Assembly: GCA_017552495.1 (NCBI GenBank)
Contig: JAFZPW010000116.1
Location: 1 to 17,826, forward strand
Length of the DNA: 17,826 nt
Reading direction: 5' to 3'
Origin: Clostridia bacterium
GTDB lineage: Bacteria; Bacillota; Clostridia; Oscillospirales; Butyricicoccaceae
This document shows, one piece after another, positions 6,307 to 12,947 of the stretch (the stretch's first letter is position 1; every line of letters begins with the position of its first letter). The notes below the pieces were generated by a model that saw nothing but the letters and a program-made list of their open reading frames with translations, had not been told where the DNA came from and did no database searches. Both the position numbers and the translations under genes were made by a program.

Positions 6307-6881
6307 ATGGACACGAAGCAATCCGCCCCCTCCAGGCCGAGACTTATTTTACCAGCGTCATCCGCCGCGCCGCACTTGCGGGCAACGAAGAGCGCATCAC
6401 CGAGAGCCAGGCTGAGTTTTTTATGACCTGCCCGTCCGAAAATCTGGCCCACGCCCGCCATGTGGAGATGGAGCGTCTCACCTTTATGAGCATCTATATG
6501 GCCGTGGTCGCCGGTGCGCTGGCCTTTGTTTACGGCGTCGGCAACAACGTCATCCGCATCGGGATCACCGCTCTGCTCATCGTCGTAGGCATTATCACGC
6601 TGCTTTTGACCAAACGCTGGCGCGAGGCCTTCCAGGAATACAAGGAGGCGGCCCGCACCTGCTATCATTTGTGGTTTGACGGTCTCTTTCCCGCCGAGGT
6701 ACAGGGGCACGTCCCTGATCTGGGCGAAAAACTGCCCCATTATCTTTACGCCTTCGACGTGAAGCGCCTCTCGATGGTGGGCCGTTTCCGCATCCGCACC
6801 GACCGGGTAATTTTTGTCTTCAATTTCGTGATCCTGCTGGTGCTGGTCTTTTCGCTGGTTTATTTTATCGTTTGTCTTTGA
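6307..6881 (+). CDS. Small membrane protein with apparent frameshift near its start
   Basis: The best start is ATG at 6307, with GAGGA 8 nt upstream, giving MDTKQSAP. That frame closes at 6426, but the coding-like frame to 6881 is the one behind it, with no start codon between about 6250 and 6422. A -1 shift at the CCCCC of 6326-6330 would join them as MDTKQSAPLQAETYFTSVIR, about 191 residues. After a soluble helical part (RITESQAEFF, ENLAHARHVEMERL) come two adjacent membrane segments (SIYMAVVAGALAFVYGV and IRIGITALLIVVGIITLLL). A charged loop (KRWREAFQEYKEAARTCYHLWFDGLF) and a third C-terminal segment (VIFVFNFVILLVLVFSLVYF) follow. I do not recognise the family. It is the first gene of an operon whose next gene starts 16 nt later. 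Without a shift, the fallback start is ATG 6423, which has no ribosome binding site. Confidence 0.6.
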
Positions 6882-6897
6882 TCGGAGGAAACATATT

Positions 6898-7704
6898 ATG
6901 ATTAAGTTGATTGCCACCGATCTGGACAATACCCTTCTGGATCGCAAAGGCTCCGTCCCGTCCGCCACGCTGCGTGCGGTGGAAAGGGCCCGGGCCATGG
7001 GCGTGCCCACCGCCGTGGTAACGGGGCGCTCCTATGCTTCGGCGGGCGTCATCGCCCGCCAGTTGGGCGGGAATGTCCCTGTGATCTGCTACAATGGCGC
7101 TATGATCCTGCGGGAAGGGGAAGAAACGCCCCTGTACGAAAGTTACGTCCCGCAGGAGGTGGTCGACGGCATCCTTGCCTTTGCCAGAGAGCGGGGGCTC
7201 TATGTCCAGCTTTACGACCACCATGTTATTGTGGTGGAGCGGCTGCGCCGCGACGCCCATCCCGATCCCGATCTGTCCTTCACCGCTTATCGCGAAGCGG
7301 GAGATTTTTCCAAAATGTCCCCCTTCCCTACGCCGAAACTGCTGCTGTCTGCCCCGGCGCAGCAGGCGCCCGCCCTGCAAGCCCAGTTGGAGGCACGCTA
7401 CGGCGACCGGGCCTATTTCGCCCAGTCCGAACCCTATCTCATCGAGGTGATGGCCAAGGGGACCCACAAGGGCGCGGCACTGGAGCGCCTGGCGGCGCTG
7501 ATGGGCGTGGAAAAAAGTGAGATCATGGCCTGCGGCGACAATACCAACGACATCCCGCTGCTTGAGGCCGCCGGCGTATCGGTGGCGGTGGCGAATGCCG
7601 TTCCCCGGGTCAAGGAGATCGCGGCTTACGTCTGCTCCCACGAGCGAAGCGCAGGCTTCCGCGAGGCAGTAGAGCGATTTGTTTTCGCACCGCGGAAACG
7701 CTGA
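6898..7704 (+). CDS. Cof-type HAD-superfamily phosphatase
   Basis: 268 residues, with GGAGG 9 nt upstream, and the typical length for the Cof/YidA-like (IIB cap) group. All four HAD motifs are visible: DLDNT at 8-12 (Asp8 nucleophile, Asp10), VTGRS at 41-45, the motif III lysine in MAKGTHKGAAL, and GDNTNDIPLLEAAG as motif IV. These enzymes dephosphorylate sugar phosphates, flavin precursors or other small phosphate esters in the cytosol. The substrate cannot be read from sequence, since the variable cap at about 85-185 is not diagnostic. It starts 16 nt after the membrane protein, and the next gene follows after 12 nt, so it is cotranscribed with both. Confidence 0.92.
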   Translation: MIKLIATDLDNTLLDRKGSVPSATLRAVERARAMGVPTAVVTGRSYASAGVIARQLGGNVPVICYNGAMILREGEETPLYESYVPQEVVDGILAFARERGLYVQLYDHHVIVVERLRRDAHPDPDLSFTAYREAGDFSKMSPFPTPKLLLSAPAQQAPALQAQLEARYGDRAYFAQSEPYLIEVMAKGTHKGAALERLAALMGVEKSEIMACGDNTNDIPLLEAAGVSVAVANAVPRVKEIAAYVCSHERSAGFREAVERFVFAPRKR

Positions 7705-7716
7705 CGGGAGGCAGTT

Positions 7717-8895
7717 ATGCAATATCGTCCGGACAAATACGGAAACCCCATCTCGGCGCTGGGCTTCGGCTGTCTGCGCTTTACGCAAAAGCTGGGCGGC
7801 ATCGACCTGGAAAAGGCCGAGCGGGAAATTTTAGCCGCCATCGAGGCGGGAGTCAACTATTTCGACACAGCCTATGTCTACAACGGCAGCGAGGCAGCGT
7901 TAGGCGAGATCTTGTCCCGCAACGGTTTGCGGGACAAGGTAAAGATTGCCACCAAGCTGCCTCACTATCTGCTCAAAACGCCGGACAGCGTTTCAGCGTA
8001 TTTTGACGAAGAGCTCCGGCGGCTGCACACCGATCATGTGGACTATTACCTCATGCATATGCTCAACGACGTCGCCACCTGGGAGCGCCTCAAGGCGCTG
8101 GGCGTTTTGCACTGGCTGGAGGCGCAGAAAGCCGCCGGCGTTATCCGGCAGGTGGGATTCTCCTATCACGGCAATTCCGATATGTTCTGCCAACTGCTGG
8201 ACGCCTACGACTGGGATTTCTGCCAGATCCAGTACAACTATATGGATCAGCACATACAGGCCGGGGTCACCGGCTTGAAATACGCCGCCTCCAAGGGCAT
8301 CCCCGTCATCATCATGGAGCCGTTGCGGGGAGGGCGGCTGGTAAACAAGCTGCCCAAGGAGGCAAAACGCCTCTTTGAAAAGCATCCCTCTGGACGCTCG
8401 CCCGCCGAATGGGGCCTGCGCTGGCTGTGGGATCAGCCGGAGGTGACCTGTGTGCTTTCCGGGATGAACGCGCTGGAAATGGTGGCGGAAAACACACGCA
8501 TTGCCGATCAGGCGCTGCCCGGCTGCTTTTCCGATGAAGAGCGCGCCTTTCTCGATGCGGCGGCACAGGCCATCAACCGGGGCACGAAGGTCCCCTGCAC
8601 CGGCTGCCGCTATTGTATGCCCTGTCCCCAAGGCGTGGATATTCCCGGCGTCTTTGCCGCCTACAACCGCCGCTATTCCGACGGATGGTGCGCCGGCCTG
8701 CGGGAATATTTCATGTGTACCGCCCTGCGGAAGTCCTCTACCGCCGCCTCCAACTGTATCAAATGCGGCAAATGCGAGCTGCACTGTCCCCAAGGCATCG
8801 AGATCCGCAAGGAGCTGGATCGAGCCCGGGCCACGCTGGAAGGGCCGGTCTACAAAATCGCCCGGGCCTATGTCCGCCGGTTTATGAAATATTAA
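7717..8895 (+). CDS. Aldo/keto reductase with C-terminal [4Fe-4S] ferredoxin domain
   Basis: 392 residues, with GGGAGG upstream. Residues 1-280 form the aldo/keto reductase barrel with the tetrad Asp50, Tyr55 (FDTAYVY), Lys80 (KIATK) and His114 (YYLMH). The tail has two cysteine sets, CTGCRYCMPCP at 294-304 and CIKCGKCELHCP at 347-358, which should bind iron-sulfur clusters. This fused architecture is common in anaerobic Clostridia. The clusters may pass electrons to the barrel or to a partner, but the substrate of the group is unknown. It lies between a HAD phosphatase (12-nt gap) and msrA (10-nt gap), pointing to redox or repair work. Confidence 0.93.
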   Translation: MQYRPDKYGNPISALGFGCLRFTQKLGGIDLEKAEREILAAIEAGVNYFDTAYVYNGSEAALGEILSRNGLRDKVKIATKLPHYLLKTPDSVSAYFDEELRRLHTDHVDYYLMHMLNDVATWERLKALGVLHWLEAQKAAGVIRQVGFSYHGNSDMFCQLLDAYDWDFCQIQYNYMDQHIQAGVTGLKYAASKGIPVIIMEPLRGGRLVNKLPKEAKRLFEKHPSGRSPAEWGLRWLWDQPEVTCVLSGMNALEMVAENTRIADQALPGCFSDEERAFLDAAAQAINRGTKVPCTGCRYCMPCPQGVDIPGVFAAYNRRYSDGWCAGLREYFMCTALRKSSTAASNCIKCGKCELHCPQGIEIRKELDRARATLEGPVYKIARAYVRRFMKY

Positions 8896-8905
8896 GGAAA
8901 TACTT

Positions 8906-9430
8906 ATGAAAAACGCTTATTTTGCCGGAGGCTGTTTCTGGTGTCTGACGCCCTTTTTCGATGCGCTGGAGGGCGTCCAGCAGACAGAGGCGGGCTATTG
9001 CGGCGGCGACGAGCCGTCACCCGATTACGAATCGGTGAAGGCGCAGCGCACCGGACACCGGGAGACCATCCGGGTGGAATACGACGACCGCGCCATTTCT
9101 TTTGAAACGCTGTGCAAGGTATTTCTGGAGGGGGTAGATCCCTTTGACGGCGAAGGCCAGTTCATCGACCGGGGCCGCTCATATACGCTGGCGGTTTATT
9201 ATGCCGACCAGGAGCAGCGGGACACGGCCGCCCGGCTGTGCCGTCTGCTGGAGGAGTCCGCCGGAAAACCTGTGTTCGTCAGTCTGGAACCGCTGAAACC
9301 CTTCTGGCCCGCCGAGGAAGTTCATCAGAACTATTATCAGAAAAATCCGGAGTCCTTTGCACGGGAACTGGAAGCTTCAGGCCGGGCCGCCGCCGGAAAA
9401 GCCTGCCCCATGCGGAAAAAACGCTTCTAA
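8906..9430 (+). CDS. msrA: Peptide-methionine (S)-S-oxide reductase MsrA
   Basis: 174 residues. Reduces S-epimer methionine sulfoxide in proteins and free peptides. The N-terminal GGCFWC signature places the catalytic cysteine at residue 10 and a second at 13. GYCGGDEPSPDYESV and GHRETIRVEYD are typical MsrA core segments, as is AEEVHQNYYQKNP near the end. A C-terminal cysteine (about residue 167, in KACPMRKK) could be a resolving cysteine. There is no MsrB fusion, although many bacteria fuse the two. It is the fourth gene of the operon, 10 nt after the aldo/keto reductase and 14 nt before iadA. Confidence 0.96.
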   Translation: MKNAYFAGGCFWCLTPFFDALEGVQQTEAGYCGGDEPSPDYESVKAQRTGHRETIRVEYDDRAISFETLCKVFLEGVDPFDGEGQFIDRGRSYTLAVYYADQEQRDTAARLCRLLEESAGKPVFVSLEPLKPFWPAEEVHQNYYQKNPESFARELEASGRAAAGKACPMRKKRF

Positions 9431-9444
9431 CGGGAGGAACAACC

Positions 9445-10602
9445 ATGTTGACACTGTGGAAAAACTGCGAGGTTTACGCCCCCAGACATCTGGGTCGGCG
9501 GGACATCCTCATCGAAGGCGGCAAAATTGCCGCCGTGGAAGGCAGCCTGAGCCACTGGCTCACCGCGCCGGAGATCGACGTGCGGGACATGGAGGGCGCC
9601 GTGGTCTGTCCCGGCCTGGTGGACATTCATGTTCATGTCACCGGGGGCGGCGGCGAACAGGGGCCGGCCTCCCGCACGCCCGAGCTGCAGCTCACCGATT
9701 TTACCTTAAACGGCGTCACCTCGGTTGTAGGGCTTCTGGGCACCGACGGAGTTTCCCGCGGGCTGGAAAACCTTCTGTTGAAGGTGCGGGCGCTGGAGGA
9801 AGAGGGCATCTCCACCTGGGCGCTCACCGGCAACTACCGCTTTCCCACCAAAACCCTGTTCGGCGATGTGGAAAAGGACATCGCCCTCATCGACAAATTC
9901 ATCGGCGTCAAGACTGCGCTGGCCGATCATCGCGGCTCGTCCGTCACCGGGCAGGAGCTGGCCCGGCTCGGCTCCGAAGCCCGCATCGGCGGCATGATCT
10001 CCGGCAAACCGGGCTATGTCACCATCCACATGGGTGGTCACGAGCACCGGATGGACGAACTTTTCTGGGCGCTGGAGCACTCCGAGGTGCCTGCAAAAAC
10101 GTTTCTCCCCACCCATTGCTGCCGCACGCCCGAATTGATCGCCCACGCGGTGCGGCTAAACAACCTGGGCGCATACATCGACTTTACTGCCGAGCTGCCG
10201 GACAATGAAGCGGGCACCGCCGCGGCACTGGCCAGCGCGCTGCGCCAAGGCGCCGCGCCGGAGCGGGTCACCATGAGTTCGGACGCCGGCGGAAGCCAGC
10301 CCTCCTTCAACGAAGCGGGCGAATGCGTCGGCCTCACCTATACCACCAGCGTCACGCTGCTGCAGGAGCTGCGCCGCATGATTTTCCGTGAAGGACTTTC
10401 ACTGGAAACCGCGCTGCGTTTCTTCACCGAAAATCCCGCCCGTCTAATCGGACAGTCGGGCAAAAAGGGTACGGTGGCGCCAGGAGCCGACGCCGACCTG
10501 CTGGTGCTGGACGAGGGATATGCCGTCCGCCATGTGATGGCGAAGGGCAAGATGGCCGTATGGGAAGCGAACGCTTTGATGAAGGGAAAATTCGAAAAAT
10601 AA
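9445..10602 (+). CDS. iadA: Beta-aspartyl (isoaspartyl) dipeptidase IadA
   Basis: 385 residues. The start at 9445 has GGGAGG 7 nt upstream; a longer open frame before it overlaps msrA and is rejected. Zinc amidohydrolase that splits isoaspartyl dipeptides left when aged proteins are degraded. Every key residue known in the E. coli enzyme has a counterpart: His62 and His64 (DIHVHV), Glu71, Tyr131 (TGNYRFPT), carboxylated Lys156 (GVKTALADH), His195 (IHMGGH), His224 and Arg227 (THCCRT), and Asp280 (SSDAGGSQPSF). The spacing is almost constant with E. coli numbering. It is cytosolic and last in the operon, followed by a strong terminator. Pairing with msrA suggests handling of damaged protein. 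Confidence 0.96.
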   Translation: MLTLWKNCEVYAPRHLGRRDILIEGGKIAAVEGSLSHWLTAPEIDVRDMEGAVVCPGLVDIHVHVTGGGGEQGPASRTPELQLTDFTLNGVTSVVGLLGTDGVSRGLENLLLKVRALEEEGISTWALTGNYRFPTKTLFGDVEKDIALIDKFIGVKTALADHRGSSVTGQELARLGSEARIGGMISGKPGYVTIHMGGHEHRMDELFWALEHSEVPAKTFLPTHCCRTPELIAHAVRLNNLGAYIDFTAELPDNEAGTAAALASALRQGAAPERVTMSSDAGGSQPSFNEAGECVGLTYTTSVTLLQELRRMIFREGLSLETALRFFTENPARLIGQSGKKGTVAPGADADLLVLDEGYAVRHVMAKGKMAVWEANALMKGKFEK

Positions 10603-10619
10603 CGCATCGGACAGAAAAC

Positions 10620-10655
10620 AGCCGCGGAGAAAACGCTCCGCGGCTTGCTTTTTTC
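10620..10655 (+). terminator. Bidirectional terminator between convergent operons
   Basis: AGCCGCGGAG (10620-10629) pairs with CTCCGCGGCT (10636-10645) around a 6-nt loop, followed by TGCTTTTTTC. The minus side is followed by GTTTTCTG, so it can also stop the convergent operon ending at 10665. Confidence 0.92.
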
Positions 10656-10664
10656 TTTCTGCCT

Positions 10665-11243
10665 TTATTCTGGAAAAGTTCTGATGAGATCGGGGAAATT
10701 CCCTCTTAAAAAGTGCCGGTATTCCGGATGCTCGATGGCGCTTTCATATTCTTCCCGGATGGTCTTTCTGTTCCATTCCCGCATCGCTTCCGTCATTTCT
10801 TCGTAGCGGACAATGGTAAGCAAGCCATCTTTTTCGGCTTGAAGAATGGCGGCGCAGGCATCCGGGATAAACTCCGTTCCGGTAATGACCGCCGGAATGC
10901 GGCTGGCGGCCGCGTCCGGAATCTGAACGTCAAACGCGGCTTCCGCAATGTGCTCGACGCTGTAAATATATCCCGCGACGCCCCGATACGTTTTTTCCAG
11001 TGCGTTGGGATAGTATTCTTCCAAGCGCTGCGTTCCGTCCGGGTTGAAGCCGTAAGGCCCCCATTTCTGCCATCTGCCGCGATGGTCAAATCCGGTTTCC
11101 CGGCAATACTTTTCAACGGCATTACTCAAATAAACAAGGACATTTTCCCGCTTTTTTGAGAAATAAACCAATGGGATCCCATGGTTGGAACTATGCGGCT
11201 CCAGCCGTTTGATCCCCGCTATGGACGACGCATGGTAATACAT
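10665..11243 (-). CDS. Conserved-looking protein of unknown function (MYYHAS N-terminus)
   Basis: 192 residues. AGGAGG sits 6 nt before the ATG at 11243, inside the end of the upstream acetyltransferase gene; the two overlap by 25 nt, which suggests translational coupling. The N-terminus is MYYHASSIAGIKRLEPHSSN then GIPLVYFSKKRENVLVYLS. The pattern of Tyr-His-x-Ser followed by a short beta strand vaguely recalls ADP-ribosyltransferase-like folds, but this is only a resemblance and no Glu-based active site is obvious. The middle is aromatic (WQKWGPYGFNP, YYPNALEKTY, AGYIYSVEHI), and the C-terminus is a charged helix (MREWNRKTIREEYESAIEHP). There is no signal peptide or membrane segment. It may be a cytosolic enzyme or binding protein; I do not recognise a named family. 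Confidence 0.75.
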   Translation of the reverse strand: MYYHASSIAGIKRLEPHSSNHGIPLVYFSKKRENVLVYLSNAVEKYCRETGFDHRGRWQKWGPYGFNPDGTQRLEEYYPNALEKTYRGVAGYIYSVEHIAEAAFDVQIPDAAASRIPAVITGTEFIPDACAAILQAEKDGLLTIVRYEEMTEAMREWNRKTIREEYESAIEHPEYRHFLRGNFPDLIRTFPE

Positions 11244-11815
11244 ATATCCTCCTCAGCCGCTTTTGCCGTTTCCAGACTGCCGGAGCCCCGCTCCGAATGA
11301 TCCACGAAGCGTTCCGGCGTTAATTCATAGTCCACCGACGACTGCCAGTTGCCCAACTGATCCCGCCAGTTGTGTTCGTTGACCCGGAGCTTTCGGAATC
11401 CCAAAAGTTCATAAACGTGCTGCGCCCGCGTGTTGGTTTTATTGGTGTCGAGAACGATTGTTTCGTATCCCATGGCAAACAGCCGCCGAATGAGCAGACG
11501 CAGGATCGTTCGTCCCAGACCCTTTTCCCGATACTCGGAACGACAGATCTTGATTCCGATCTCTGCCGTGCGAGTGCCCATGCTGCGATAGTTCATCTCG
11601 CCGATGGGGACGCCGCGATATTCGATCATCAGCCGCCGTACCGTTTCATCGCTGTCGCCCGCAAGCTGCGCTTCGATCGCTTCCGCCGTCGTATTCAAAC
11701 CCAATGGAAATCCGGCATGGGCCATGACGCTTCCGTCGTTCCACCATGCGGCAAGTTGAACGCAATCGGCCTTTTCCGCGTTTCGGATGCAGATATCGCC
11801 TTGTTCAATCAACAT
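11219..11815 (-). CDS. GNAT-family N-acetyltransferase
   Basis: 198 residues. The ATG at 11815 (MLIEQGDICIRNAEKADC) has AAAGGAG 8 nt upstream; the ATG 30 nt earlier lacks a site, so the shorter start is chosen. The acetyl-CoA motif is REKGLGRTIL, preceded by the usual strand (AEIGIKICRSEYR) and followed by the helix LLIRRLFAMGYETIVLDTN. N-TRAQHVYELLGFRK forms the conserved C-terminal part. The family moves acetyl groups from acetyl-CoA to amines of small molecules or proteins; the substrate is not predictable. The tail about 150-198 is longer than the minimal fold. Its 3' end overlaps the unknown gene ending at 10665. Confidence 0.88.
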   Translation of the reverse strand: MLIEQGDICIRNAEKADCVQLAAWWNDGSVMAHAGFPLGLNTTAEAIEAQLAGDSDETVRRLMIEYRGVPIGEMNYRSMGTRTAEIGIKICRSEYREKGLGRTILRLLIRRLFAMGYETIVLDTNKTNTRAQHVYELLGFRKLRVNEHNWRDQLGNWQSSVDYELTPERFVDHSERGSGSLETAKAAEEDICITMRRP

Positions 11816-11864
11816 CTGATTTTCTCCTTTCTCCCATCCGCGCAAGCGAGCCGGACGCGCCGGT

Positions 11865-12332
11865 CTACCGCCCGAACAGTTTCCCGATGGCGTCCACCGC
11901 CTTTTCCAGCCGGGTTGCCACCGTTTCCAGCGATTGCACCAGCCGGTTCAGAGCGCTTATATCTACGCCCTGAAGATTTTCCGCCGCGCCGGAAAGCGAT
12001 TTGACCGCGCCGTTAAGCGCGTCCATATCCACGCTGCTCAGATTGTCGGCCGCCTCCTTCAGCGAGGCTGCCGTGGCATTAAGCCCCGCTGCGTCTATCT
12101 GGCTCAATCGTTCCGCCGCCCCATCCATGGAAACCACCGCCCGGTGAAAGGCGTCCGGATCCATCTGCTCCAGCGCGGTCTCGATCTGCCCCGTCCACCG
12201 GCGTAAAGAAAGAAAAGCCGCCGCCAGCAAGAGCAGCAGCACGGCCAGCAGTACGGCGATCACCGTGAGAATCGTCGTTTGCCGCCGCATCAGGCGAAAC
12301 TGCCCGGCCTGAGAAATTTCCCGTTCGCTCAT
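11865..12332 (-). CDS. Membrane-anchored protein with 22-residue helical repeats
   Basis: 155 residues, with GGAGG 8-9 nt before the ATG. A short polar N-terminus (with RLMRR) is followed by one long hydrophobic segment at about 19-43 (LTVIAVLLAVLLLLLAAAFL), then a repeated amphipathic region. Three 22-residue units follow each other: GAAERLSQIDAAGLNATAAS, EAADNLSSVDMDALNGAVKS and GAAENLQGVDISALNRLVQS (two leading residues of each unit omitted). A partial unit stands before and another after them. The pattern predicts a helical rod outside or inside the membrane; the topology is not certain. I do not recognise a named family; it resembles in style DUF948-like or methyl-accepting rod segments. 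It lies 13 nt after the UPF0735 gene in the same operon. Confidence 0.8.
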   Translation of the reverse strand: MSEREISQAGQFRLMRRQTTILTVIAVLLAVLLLLLAAAFLSLRRWTGQIETALEQMDPDAFHRAVVSMDGAAERLSQIDAAGLNATAASLKEAADNLSSVDMDALNGAVKSLSGAAENLQGVDISALNRLVQSLETVATRLEKAVDAIGKLFGR

Positions 12333-12345
12333 AACCGCGCCCTCC

Positions 12346-12783
12346 TCATTCCACCGCCACCAGCCGGGTGCTGTCTACGCCAGACACGGCGTTCAGCGCC
12401 TCCAGCAGTTCCTGCGTGGAAAGGAACATTTCGCTCACATCCAGCGTCACGGTGACGCTGGCCCGCCCCCGGATGGGCGGACTTTGCGTGATGGTGAGGA
12501 CGCTGCCGCCTTTTTCGGAGATCCGGGACAGCACGGCGCTGAGCACGCCGTGTTCGTGCCGCAAGAGCATGGACAGCACCGCTTTGCGGCCGGTGGCCAT
12601 CTCCGAAGGCTCCAAAACATAATCTTTATACTTATAATAGGTGCTGCGGGAAATGCCCACCCGGCGAACGGCCTGGCTGATCTCTCGCACCTGGCCCGAT
12701 TCAATCAAACGCCGCGCCTCCACGACCTTTTCGTAGTAATCAGGCAGAATGCTCTTGTGGATAATCAAATATTGCTCCAGCAT
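12346..12783 (-). CDS. UPF0735 family ACT-domain protein
   Basis: 145 residues, matching the usual length of the UPF0735 (PheB-like) group. About 29-56 is a helix-turn-helix-like part (EISQAVRRVGISRSTYYKYK). About 66-145 is an ACT domain (KAVLSMLLRHEHGVLSAVLS, GGSVLTITQSPPIRGRASVT, LLEALNAVSGVDSTRLVAVE). ACT domains usually sense amino acids; the combination suggests a small amino-acid-responsive regulator, though no target is known. AAAGGG lies 9 nt before the ATG. It is first in its operon and faces, across a divergent promoter region, the metal exporter gene. Confidence 0.92.
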   Translation of the reverse strand: MLEQYLIIHKSILPDYYEKVVEARRLIESGQVREISQAVRRVGISRSTYYKYKDYVLEPSEMATGRKAVLSMLLRHEHGVLSAVLSRISEKGGSVLTITQSPPIRGRASVTVTLDVSEMFLSTQELLEALNAVSGVDSTRLVAVE

Positions 12784-12821
12784 AAAAACATCCCTTTCCC
12801 GGCGAATACGCCGTTAAACCC

Positions 12822-12850
12822 ATGATACACTGCCCGGCCAAAAAACACAA
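12822..12850 (-). promoter_or_regulatory. Promoter of the UPF0735 operon
   Basis: On the minus strand: TTGTGT (12850-12845), a 17-bp spacer, TATCAT (12827-12822), 38 nt before the start codon. Its -35 box lies inside the inverted repeat 12840-12859. Confidence 0.55.
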
Positions 12851-12859
12851 GTGTTTTTT
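12840..12859. repeat. Inverted repeat A of the divergent control region
   Basis: AAAAAACAC-AA-GTGTTTTTT: perfect 9-bp arms with a 2-bp centre. It overlaps the -35 box of the minus-strand promoter and shares its T-run with repeat B, so the two hairpins exclude each other. Confidence 0.55.
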
Positions 12860-12875
12860 TGTCGCGGACAAAAAA
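12855..12875. repeat. Inverted repeat B of the divergent control region
   Basis: TTTTTTGTC-GCG-GACAAAAAA: perfect 9-bp arms with a 3-bp centre. The 9-mer TTTTTTGTC occurs again at 12900-12908 inside the spacer of the plus-strand promoter. This looks like a set of binding sites for one regulator. Confidence 0.55.
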
Positions 12876-12888
12876 TTGAAAATATCCC

Positions 12889-12917
12889 TTGTGTTGTCCT
12901 TTTTTGTCTGCTATAAT
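12889..12917 (+). promoter_or_regulatory. Promoter of the metal exporter operon
   Basis: TTGTGT at 12889-12894, a 17-bp spacer, and a perfect TATAAT at 12912-12917 preceded by the extended TGC. Start of translation is 31 nt downstream. Confidence 0.75.
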
Positions 12918-12947
12918 GATTTTAATTGTGCAGAAAGGACCGTTTCT

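Noticed and set aside
9238..9444. Extension of IadA upstream of 9445
   Set aside because: Overlaps msrA in another frame; family alignment and GGGAGG favour ATG 9445.
12822..12947. N-terminal extension of the exporter (42 residues)
   Set aside because: It would begin upstream of the TATAAT promoter at 12912-12917 and lacks a ribosome binding site.
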